DNA of 13,289 nucleotides from Russula earlei (taxonomy: Eukaryota > Basidiomycota > Agaricomycetes > Russulales > Russulaceae). Under the pieces are notes generated by a model. It ran no database searches and was not told where the DNA came from. It saw nothing but the letters and a program-made list of their open reading frames with translations. Each line of letters opens with the position of its first letter. The stretch's first letter is position 1. Location of the stretch: positions 1 to 13,289 of the forward strand of contig JAGFNK010001193.1 in the NCBI GenBank assembly GCA_025769875.1, in the 5' to 3' direction. A program made the position numbers and the translations under genes. Shown piece after piece: positions 6,998 through 13,289 of the stretch.

Positions 6998-9900
6998 CTT
7001 TCGCTGGACTTTTATAACCCGTATGGCCGTGGGGTTCCTTCCTGTGATATTCCTCTATTAGTCTAGATGCTTTGATGTTCTCTACTGGCTCCCAAGAGTC
7101 ATGGGCTTCGGAGTACCCTTCCCACCGGACTTGATACTCCAGCTGTTTCCTCCTTCCAGTTCGTCTTGAACCTAAAATCGTTGCTACTTCATATTCCTCT
7201 TCTCCTTCCACCAATTCTGCTTCTGGATTGGTGTAGTTGGCCCCATGCTCCTCGGTTTCCTTGTAAGGTGTCAATAAGGAGGCATGAAACGTGTTATGGA
7301 TCCTCCAGCGGCTAGGGAGATCCAATCTGTATGTCACCGGACTAATCACCTCCGTGATTTCAAAGGGCCCATATCGTTTTGGGCGTAGTTTTACTGTAGG
7401 ATGTGTCGTTTTTAGGTTGGTGCTGTCGAGCCATACCCTTTCTCCTTTCTGATAAGGTTGGAAACTACTTCTTCGCTTCCACATTAGGGAAGCGATCTTC
7501 ATCGCTTCTTGTGCCTGTGATCTCGCTTCCTGGATCCGGACTTTCCAATTGTCTATTCTTGGTATCTTGCTTTCCCGATTTGGCTGGTGTGCTTTGGGCG
7601 TAAAACCCATCCATAAGAAGAAAGGGGATTGTCTGGTTGTCTCTGAAACGTTAGAATTCATCGTGTATTGCACCAGAGGCAGCCAATCCACCCAATCGTC
7701 TTGTTGGTGGTTGCAAAAGATTCTTAGCGATGTTTCCATCGTCTGATTCGTTCTTTCTGATTGTCCATCTGTCTGAGGATGGTAGGCAGTGCTGATATTC
7801 TGTTTGATATGCAGCTGGTCGCAAAGTTCCCTAATGAACTTGGAACTTATTAGTTTATCTCGATCGGATATGATCTTGCTTGGTACTCCCACAAATGGGA
7901 ATATTCTGTCCTTGTAGAGCTGTGCTAGCTCTTCTGCGTCCATTTCTTCTTTGCAAGGAAGCAAGATGACGCCTTTAGTACAATCGTGGTCAGTGACAGT
8001 CAATATACTGTCATATCCCTTCGACTTCGGCAATTTGACCACAAAGTCCATGCTGACAGTCGAGAAGGGAGTAGCCCCTTCTTCTGGTGGAATGGGATAC
8101 AAGGGAGGTCGATTTGGATGAGTGTTTGACTTGTTACTTTGGCAAATTGCGCATCCTTCCACATATCGATCGACAAAGCGTCTTATGGTGGGCCACCAGT
8201 AGTATCGCATCATTCCCAGTAATGTTTTAGCTTTTCCTGGGTGTCCTGCTGTGGGACTGTCATGATACTGTTCCAGTAAGGTCCTGTGGGTTCCTTCGTC
8301 GCCTGTAACCACCAAGGCTTCATTCTTCCACCATAAGTTGTGTCGCTTCTCCAGTCGGTGTCTCTGTACCCAATCAAGTAACTTTAATCGGTGTCTTTCT
8401 TCCCCTTGTTGGTTCTTTATCCGTTCTTCCAATGCAGTAGTGTGCATTACTCGAATAAAAAGATGGTCAGGTAGCGCGACCACTTCTTCTTTATCCCCTT
8501 GTCCATCGTCAAGGTCAGGTCTCCTTGACAGGGCATCTGCTTTATTCCTTGCCCCTGCCTGATGTTTCAATTCTAAGTCGAAGTCTGCCAAGAAGGTAAT
8601 GTATCTTGCCACTCGACCATTTATTCGCTGAGGGTGTCGGTAATGCAACAGGTTCGCATGGTCTGTATAAACCACCACCTTATGCTTTGCTCCCATGAGT
8701 AGGTGTCGCCAGTGTTTCAAGGCTCGCACCATGGCTAAGAACTCTTTGTCCCATATGTCATAGTTCTTCTCTGCTTGTTTCAAGGCTGCTGAGAAGTAGC
8801 CTATTGGCCTCCTCTTTCCTTGTTCGTCCTTCTGGAATAATACTGCTCCAATGGCATAATTGGACGCGTCTACTTCCAGTTCAAAGGGTCGCTCCTCATC
8901 AGGATGGAGCAGGACAGGGTCAGAAGATACTATCTGGATAAGTCGTTCCAAAGCATCTTTGCATTCTTGGGTCCATTCAAATGGCACCCCTTTCTTTGTC
9001 AAGGCAATAATGGGTCGAGCAATCTGACTGAATCCTCGAATGAAAGCCCTATTGTAACTGAGGACTCCCATGACTTTGCGCACTTCGTGTACGTCCTTGA
9101 TTTCCCGAGGCCAGTCCGTGATTCCTCGGACTTTGGAGGCCTCAATCTTCATCTTCCCTTCGTCTATGTCCCATCCTAGCATGGTTAGTTTTCGCACCAT
9201 GAACTGGCACTTCTGGGGTTTCAGGAAGTATGACTTCTTCTGCATCAGCGTGAGTAGTTCGTTGACACATTGCTCATGGATTTCTAATTGTTCAGGACTG
9301 TCCCCCGTGGCAATTCCAAAGTCATCCAGATAGTTGACCGTGTATTCTGCCCATCGGTCCAGCCAGTCACCGAAGTCTCTTCTCATCAGCCTAGTAAAGA
9401 AGGCTGGTGCGTTCTTGAGCCCAAAATACATGACGTTGGGCAGGTAGGTTCCATATGGCGTCTTGAAGGCTGCCTTCCAGCGATCTCCTTCTGCCAGTCG
9501 CACATTATTGTATCCCCATCGTATGTCGAATTTGGAGAAGACCTTTTTCCCTCGGAGTCTTTCCACCTCTTGTTCCAGATGTGGTAAAGGTTCATTGTCT
9601 CGTCTAGTCCACTGATTTAGTCGTCGATAGTCTACAATGATCCTCTTCTCCTTGCTGTCCTTCTTGCCAATGAAGAACACCGGAGATGTGTAGCTGGATG
9701 GACCTGGAGTGATGTATCGCTTCTCTACTTCATCAGCTAGGAATTTCTTGAGGTATTCTCGCTCATCTCGTGTAAGGGGGTACACTTTGCAGTTTAGTTC
9801 CTTTGGTGCATCAGGTAACAGCTCTATCTGCATGTCTGGTTCCCTTGGTGGTGGGAACCTCTGGGACTTCTCTTCTGAGAAGACATCGGCAAAGCGGTGG

Positions 9901-10526
9901 AATTGCTTTGGAACATTGGCAAGGGGATCCTCTCCTTCCTGTGGTTTAATCGACTGCTGGGCCCACTTCTGAGCAATAGTCGTCTTTTGTAGGTAAATGG
10001 CTTCCCCTTTCTTCAATTGTCGGTTTTCATCTCTTGCTCGCTTTTGGAGTTTTGCGACATAGAGATCCAGGTACTTGTATCGAGCAGTCTCAATCTGTAC
10101 CGTTCCTTCCATCAGCTGTCCTTTCTTCCAGTTGATGGTGGGGTCAAATTCATATAGGAAGGGATATCCCAAGATGACCCGATCCGTTCCTAAATCTGTG
10201 AGATAGAACCTTTGCAAGCTCTCCTTCTCCTTGTATCGGACGCGAAGCCAGCAGTAATGGGTGAGTTCCCCTTGCTTATTCTGGGTTCCGTCAACGTTTC
10301 GTACTACCATGGGTTCATGTAGTTCTTGTTTCCCAATCTTCAGTCTTTTCCAAGCTGAGTGATCGATGAAGTTCTCTGTTGCTCCACTGTCTAGTAGAGC
10401 AGATTCCTCGGCCGTTGTGTGTGCAGTGACGAAAGTGAACGGAATATTCATAGCATCCAGTTTTCTAATGTACACTTGCAACACACTATTCTTCCTAAGC
10501 CAGGCCGTCGACTTAGGTGTTCCTAA
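6939..10526 (-). CDS. pol: Pol polyprotein: protease, reverse transcriptase, RNase H, integrase, chromodomain
   Basis: It produces the enzymes that copy and integrate the element. Numbering from codon 10484 (GTG; there is no ATG at this point). Aspartic protease DSGA 32-35 with ILGYPFL 104-110. Reverse transcriptase FDIRWGY 319-325 and YLDD 385-388. RNase H D539, E581, D608, D650. Integrase zinc site H741/H748/C778/C781 and catalytic D813, D874, E910 (D,D-35-E spacing). GPF module about 1032-1075. Chromodomain about 1094-1148 with aromatic-cage residues Y1098, W1121, Y1124. Every catalytic residue I checked is present and the frame is intact. The pol frame is open upstream of 10484 to the gag stop and beyond it, so pol is probably made as a Gag-Pol fusion by -1 frameshifting at 10526-10532. 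The chromodomain predicts targeting to methylated histone H3K9 chromatin, as known for MAGGY-type elements. The C-terminal coding end overlaps the third ORF. Confidence 0.97.
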   Translation of the reverse strand, partial: LGTPKSTAWLRKNSVLQVYIRKLDAMNIPFTFVTAHTTAEESALLDSGATENFIDHSAWKRLKIGKQELHEPMVVRNVDGTQNKQGELTHYCWLRVRYKEKESLQRFYLTDLGTDRVILGYPFLYEFDPTINWKKGQLMEGTVQIETARYKYLDLYVAKLQKRARDENRQLKKGEAIYLQKTTIAQKWAQQSIKPQEGEDPLANVPKQFHRFADVFSEEKSQRFPPPREPDMQIELLPDAPKELNCKVYPLTRDEREYLKKFLADEVEKRYITPGPSSYTSPVFFIGKKDSKEKRIIVDYRRLNQWTRRDNEPLPHLEQEVERLRGKKVFSKFDIRWGYNNVRLAEGDRWKAAFKTPYGTYLPNVMYFGLKNAPAFFTRLMRRDFGDWLDRWAEYTVNYLDDFGIATGDSPEQLEIHEQCVNELLTLMQKKSYFLKPQKCQFMVRKLTMLGWDIDEGKMKIEASKVRGITDWPREIKDVHEVRKVMGVLSYNRAFIRGFSQIARPIIALTKKGVPFEWTQECKDALERLIQIVSSDPVLLHPDEERPFELEVDASNYAIGAVLFQKDEQGKRRPIGYFSAALKQAEKNYDIWDKEFLAMVRALKHWRHLLMGAKHKVVVYTDHANLLHYRHPQRINGRVARYITFLADFDLELKHQAGARNKADALSRRPDLDDGQGDKEEVVALPDHLFIRVMHTTALEERIKNQQGEERHRLKLLDWVQRHRLEKRHNLWWKNEALVVTGDEGTHRTLLEQYHDSPTAGHPGKAKTLLGMMRYYWWPTIRRFVDRYVEGCAICQSNKSNTHPNRPPLYPIPPEEGATPFSTVSMDFVVKLPKSKGYDSILTVTDHDCTKGVILLPCKEEMDAEELAQLYKDRIFPFVGVPSKIISDRDKLISSKFIRELCDQLHIKQNISTAYHPQTDGQSERTNQTMETSLRIFCNHQQDDWVDWLPLVQYTMNSNVSETTRQSPFFLWMGFTPKAHQPNRESKIPRIDNWKVRIQEARSQAQEAMKIASLMWKRRSSFQPYQKGERVWLDSTNLKTTHPTVKLRPKRYGPFEITEVISPVTYRLDLPSRWRIHNTFHASLLTPYKETEEHGANYTNPEAELVEGEEEYEVATILGSRRTGRRKQLEYQVRWEGYSEAHDSWEPVENIKASRLIEEYHRKEPHGHTGYKSPAKDALYFLIPISSLTNVPNSH

Positions 10527-10532
10527 AAACCC
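10494..10532 (-). promoter_or_regulatory. Programmed -1 ribosomal frameshift signal between gag and pol
   Basis: In the gag frame the end reads CAG GGT TTT TAG. This contains the canonical X XXY YYZ heptamer G GGT TTT (10532-10526) immediately before the gag stop. After an 8-nt spacer a stem-loop begins: CCTAAG at 10517-10512 pairs with CTTAGG at 10499-10494, extended inward by U-G, C-G and G-U to 9 pairs around a 6-nt loop. Slipping back one base enters the pol frame directly (Gly-Phe-Leu-Gly). Spacing and structure match known retroviral signals. Function is inferred. Confidence 0.75.
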
Positions 10533-12430
10533 TGTTCCATCAGTTCTTCCAACAAGTCCTCCTTCTGTTTGGTGGACATCTTCTTTATGGACGCCGAGGA
10601 GGAGCTCTTGTTATAGGTAGGAGGAGGAGATGTAGATCGCCCGGAGACAGTGCTTTCATTTCCACTGTCCCCTGAGTCGTCCTCCTTCTCTGTTTCCAGA
10701 GCTCGAGCTTTCCCTTTGTCCCTTGGGTTACTTGATTTCTTCTTGACTCTGTCCTTGTCAGGACAGTTCCGACTGATATGTCCTGCTTTCTTGCAGATGA
10801 AGCATTTCCCTTCTGCTAGCAGTTTCTTCTTTTCCTCTGTCAGAGGAGGACGTCGCTTGGTCCTTGCTGCATCAGTGGATACTGAGTCCACTTCCATTGC
10901 ATTCGGATCTCTTTGGTTTCGCCTTTTCCCAACCTGTAGGGATTTCATGCGATTTTCCCTGGTGGTCAACGATCCACCTCCAGATCCAATATTGGCTTTC
11001 ATGAGCTGGTCTCTGGCCTGTTCTTCCCTGGCAGCATTGATCCATGCTCGTAGATCATTGATGGCAGGTATGTCTCTGACTGGTCGATTGTAGATTCGTC
11101 GCACCAGCCAGGTGATTAGGCCAGCCTTGTAGGCTTCTACCGCTCCTGGTGAATTCTGGTCCCATCCTGCTTTACTGAGCAGAACAAGGAATTTGCTAGT
11201 ATAGTCATCCAGCGATGCTGCTTTAGACATGGACAATTGTTGTAGCTCCATGAAAGCGTCTTCAGGCTCTGTGGTGTCTTTGAATTCTCTGAAGAAGTCA
11301 TCCACAAATTCGGTCCAAAAGAGCATGTCAGTTGGATCTAGCTGCACTGGTGCATAAGGAGACGGTGGGTCCCCATTTCTTTTTGCTTCTACCAGGTTCG
11401 TTTGATTGACCACCCATTCATGTACTTTCTCTCCTTTGATGTAGGTGAGAGCTAGGGCTACTCGCTTCATTGGAATAGTCATGGTCGGATTGTCGCTGTT
11501 GAGCAGATTCCATAGATTGAAATCCTGGACAAAGTACTTCGTCTTTTTCCTGTCTCCTTTGAAGACTTCAGGAGGGTCTCCTTTTAGAGATCCGTTGCCC
11601 CCATGGGGGCCTGGTGCCGGCTGAGGTGCCAGATTCGCCCCTGGTCCTACAGGAGGTGCTGCTGGTGGTCCCCCTGCTGGAGGGCCTCCTCCAGGTGGGC
11701 CTCCTCCTGGTACTGGTGGACCTCCGGGTCCGAAGGGGACTCCTCCACCTCCAGGTGGTCCTCCTGCTCCAGGTGGACCTCCTCCAGGGTTTACTACGAT
11801 GGTGGGCCCTGCTCTTCCACCTGCTGTCTGGGTGGCAATGGTGGCTGTCTGCGTTGCTGCAATGGTAGCCATTTCGACTGATTCTTCTGGTTCTTCAACG
11901 ATTGTTGGTTCAATGGGCGAGACGTGTACTGTCTGCTCTAGTCTTTCAGCTAGCTCCAATACTTCTGGTGCTTCTGCTTTCTGATCTGTAGTCGGAGGGT
12001 CCGACTGTTCTGTTTCTCCACTTGATGACTTTTGTATCAATGGAGCTGGGTCGTCTACTACTGAGCTTCTGGGTTCCCAATGAGTAGTATAAGGATCTGT
12101 CTTGGTTCCTAAACCTAAGACCTTATATTCGTCGATGTCTTCGTCCTCTCCTGCGTAGGGACGTCCTTTGTGGTAATCAACAAAGTACCACTGATCGTTG
12201 ATGTATTCACAAGGAAGGTAGCTTCCTTTGTATCGGACCTCGTATCTGTTAGGCCCTTCCTGGTCTGCCCAACACCAGATGGCAGTTCCTTTGATTCCTG
12301 AGGGTAGATCGTCCCTCTCTCTAGCTTTGAACCAACCAAATTTGGTTCCTTGCTTTGATTTCTGGTTGAACTTTACGCGTATGCTATGTTCTCCTTCGAT
12401 TTCCAGTTTGTCCACTCGCCACTGCCTTTC
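10523..12430 (-). CDS. gag: Gag polyprotein (capsid and nucleocapsid) with AUG-less N-terminal extension
   Basis: It forms the particle shell and packages element RNA. The frame is open from 12430 (after TAG at 12433-12431) to TAG at 10525-10523. Numbering from 12415: a W/Y-rich region 1-110, an acidic linker to 180, a Pro/Gly-rich stretch 203-270, a retrotransposon-gag capsid region about 281-470 (typical WTEFVDDFFREF and LDDYTSKF segments), and the CCHC nucleocapsid knuckle C538-C541-H546-C551 followed by a basic, Ser-rich tail. The first ATG in the frame, and in the whole predicted transcript, is M182 (11872-11870). It has G at -3 and +4, giving a 449-residue Gag. The 180 residues before it have no Met, so they would need a non-AUG start or are not translated. 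Which start is used cannot be told from sequence. Confidence 0.93.
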   Translation of the reverse strand, partial: ERQWRVDKLEIEGEHSIRVKFNQKSKQGTKFGWFKARERDDLPSGIKGTAIWCWADQEGPNRYEVRYKGSYLPCEYINDQWYFVDYHKGRPYAGEDEDIDEYKVLGLGTKTDPYTTHWEPRSSVVDDPAPLIQKSSSGETEQSDPPTTDQKAEAPEVLELAERLEQTVHVSPIEPTIVEEPEESVEMATIAATQTATIATQTAGGRAGPTIVVNPGGGPPGAGGPPGGGGVPFGPGGPPVPGGGPPGGGPPAGGPPAAPPVGPGANLAPQPAPGPHGGNGSLKGDPPEVFKGDRKKTKYFVQDFNLWNLLNSDNPTMTIPMKRVALALTYIKGEKVHEWVVNQTNLVEAKRNGDPPSPYAPVQLDPTDMLFWTEFVDDFFREFKDTTEPEDAFMELQQLSMSKAASLDDYTSKFLVLLSKAGWDQNSPGAVEAYKAGLITWLVRRIYNRPVRDIPAINDLRAWINAAREEQARDQLMKANIGSGGGSLTTRENRMKSLQVGKRRNQRDPNAMEVDSVSTDAARTKRRPPLTEEKKKLLAEGKCFICKKAGHISRNCPDKDRVKKKSSNPRDKGKARALETEKEDDSGDSGNESTVSGRSTSPPPTYNKSSSSASIKKMSTKQKEDLLEELMEQGF

Positions 12431-12690
12431 CTAGGGAGTCGGGACTTGTCTGCCCTCTTACCACTGTCTATGCCAATGACAGTAGGGGTCTTTACAGAAG
12501 TATGCGTGTGTCCAACCGTGCTGCTCGTCGAGAGTCACGTAGTACACCTTCTTCTTGTCGTGGAGAGGTCTGTATAGATTCTCTCCCTTGACTACTTCAG
12601 CGTAGGTTGCTGACCGTATGATGACTAGATCCTAGTCTTTAGGCTTCCTGCCTATTTCCTGGTTCGCTTTCACAGCGATGTCTGTGATAG
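12431..12690 (-). other. Element leader: ATG-free, coding-like frame with three stops
   Basis: The stretch between PBS and the open gag frame has no ATG in any minus-strand frame. In the gag frame it reads a protein-like sequence, for example LYRPLHDKKKVYYVTL, interrupted by TAG 12634-12632, TAA 12460-12458 and TAG 12433-12431. It may be a degenerate N-terminal part of gag or a leader under other constraints, such as packaging and structure. I found no intron that removes the stops and keeps frame. Confidence 0.5.
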
Positions 12691-12702
12691 AAGCTCGACT
12701 TA
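12691..12702 (-). other. Primer-binding site for self-priming
   Basis: The minus strand reads TAAGTCGAGCTT directly after the 5' LTR end. It does not start with TGG, as a tRNA 3'-end PBS would. It is exactly complementary over 12 nt to AAGCTCGACTTA at 12908-12897, the predicted 5' end of the element transcript. Tf1 uses an 11-nt self-primer in the same arrangement. Confidence 0.8.
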
Positions 12703-12704
12703 TG

Positions 12705-12726
12705 TTAAGGCTCCAAAGTGCCTTAA
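12705..12726 (-). other. U5 inverted repeat next to the PBS
   Basis: TTAAGGC (12705-12711) and GCCTTAA (12720-12726) form a perfect 7-bp stem with an 8-nt loop, only 2 nt from the PBS. In self-priming elements such as Tf1 a U5 stem next to the PBS helps shape the primer complex. Here the role is inferred from position. Confidence 0.5.
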
Positions 12727-12896
12727 ATAAGATCAATGGTCGCGTCTATAAACGCGTCCTACCAATGCAGATATGCTTGAGTCAAGCAAGCAATACTCGT
12801 GGAGGGGAAGGAGTGTTAGATCCTTCTAGAGTATGACAACAAGATGAGAGGGGCTCTGCAGACGGGGTAGGAGTCAACTGTTTGGGATTGGCAAAC

Positions 12897-12942
12897 TAAG
12901 TCGAGCTTAAGGCTCAACTGTTTCTACTGGAGGCTTTATATA
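12897..12942 (-). promoter_or_regulatory. LTR core promoter: TATA box and transcript start / self-primer
   Basis: TATATAAA lies at 12942-12935 on the minus strand, flanked by GGC and GCC. AAGCTCGACTTA begins at 12908, 34 nt after the first T of the TATA box, a normal spacing for RNA polymerase II initiation. Its complementarity to the PBS independently suggests that the transcript starts here. The identical arrangement in the 3' LTR is at 4891-4846. Confidence 0.75.
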
Positions 12943-13289
12943 GCCTTACAGGGATAAGGTTCATACTACTGTAGTACTGGTTGGTGCTATAGAAGCAAAA
13001 GGCAGCTCATAGAAGCGAGGTTGCTTCTATGTAAACGATCTCGGTGCTGGAAGCATTAAGTGCTTCCCCAATCAAGGAATCGACGTACGTGGCGGTACAG
13101 GAACATCTGGGACAGAAGCAATGCTACTCATTGCTTCTTCAGTACATCTTCTGAAAGATACGATCAACGCGCTCCGAATGTGATATCAAGGAACATAAAC
13201 GATCAAGATCTGACGCACGCATAATGCAAACGGTGCAGTCCATAGTTCAGGTGTTCCGGCATCTTCCGGACCCCAAACCACTCGGTAAC

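Larger units (their letters stand above)
4652..13289 (-). mobile_element. Ty3/gypsy chromovirus LTR retrotransposon (Tf1/sushi-like), near complete
   Basis: Order on the minus strand: 5' LTR (12703-13289, last base outside the window), self-primer PBS, leader, gag, pol, third ORF, polypurine tract, 3' LTR (4652-5239). The expected full length is 8639 bp. Domain order in pol (PR-RT-RH-IN-chromodomain) identifies Ty3/gypsy chromoviruses. The LTRs are about 99.5% identical without indels, and pol has no stop or frameshift, so the copy is young and may be functional or only recently inactivated. Blemishes are in-frame stops in the leader and one frame break in the third ORF. The 5 bp to the left of the element are CCACA. 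A matching duplicate should follow position 13290, outside the window. Confidence 0.97.
12703..13289 (-). repeat. 5' LTR (one base short at the window end)
   Basis: It begins TGTTA on the plus strand and ends ...TAAC at 13289; the final A of TAACA would be 13290. On the minus strand U3 runs from the right edge to about 12909, R starts at about 12908, and U5 ends at 12703. It differs from the 3' LTR at 12829, 12971 and 13082 only. Confidence 0.96.

Noticed and set aside
7042..7061. CTAAT branch-like site and CACAG acceptor just upstream of the third ORF, as a splice acceptor for a subgenomic RNA
   Set aside because: The motif fits, but I found no convincing partner donor, and such short motifs are common. 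Kept only as a place to look in RNA-seq.
12422..12461. GTAAGA donor at 12461 as an intron that would remove two in-frame stops of the gag leader
   Set aside because: Candidate acceptors give introns of 31-40 nt, shorter than normal fungal introns. The only in-frame one ends in a poor AAAG acceptor.

Overview
The window looks like nuclear DNA of a filamentous fungus, most likely a basidiomycete (inference). The grounds are short GT-AG introns, mostly 48-63 nt, some with CTRAY-like branch sites, and a complete Ty3/gypsy chromovirus of the Tf1/sushi type. No bacterial operons, CRISPR arrays, rRNA or convincing tRNA genes are visible.

Left part (1-4150). This is GC- and purine-rich DNA with simple repeats and apparently spliced genes on the minus strand that single-frame ORF calling hides. 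A hexamer repeat tract (1-218) belongs to a two-exon gene that starts at 766 and runs off the left edge. Positions 1201-3436 hold a series of exons joined by well-formed introns, read here as one gene or two neighbouring or overlapping genes of unknown product. Positions 3438-4150 hold a 180-bp tandem duplication and diverged copies of sequence further left. A plus-oriented relic LTR follows (4151-4641).

Right part (4652-13289). A nearly complete LTR retrotransposon lies on the minus strand: 5' LTR 12703-13289 (one base cut by the window end), primer-binding site, long leader, gag, pol (protease, reverse transcriptase, RNase H, integrase, GPY/F module, chromodomain), a third ORF with its own zinc knuckle, polypurine tract, and 3' LTR 4652-5239. 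The LTRs differ at 3 of 587 aligned positions, so the insertion is recent.

How the element seems to work. Transcription starts about 34 nt downstream of a TATATAAA box. The predicted first 12 nt of the transcript are exactly complementary to the 12 nt next to the 5' LTR, which points to self-priming as in Tf1 rather than tRNA priming. The first AUG comes about 1 kb into the transcript, in strong context and in the gag frame. Gag ends at a slippery GGGTTTT followed after 8 nt by a stem-loop, predicting -1 frameshifting into pol. The third ORF overlaps the end of pol, carries a coiled coil and a CCHC knuckle, and has no product I recognise. It is the most novel part of the element, together with the AUG-free leader.
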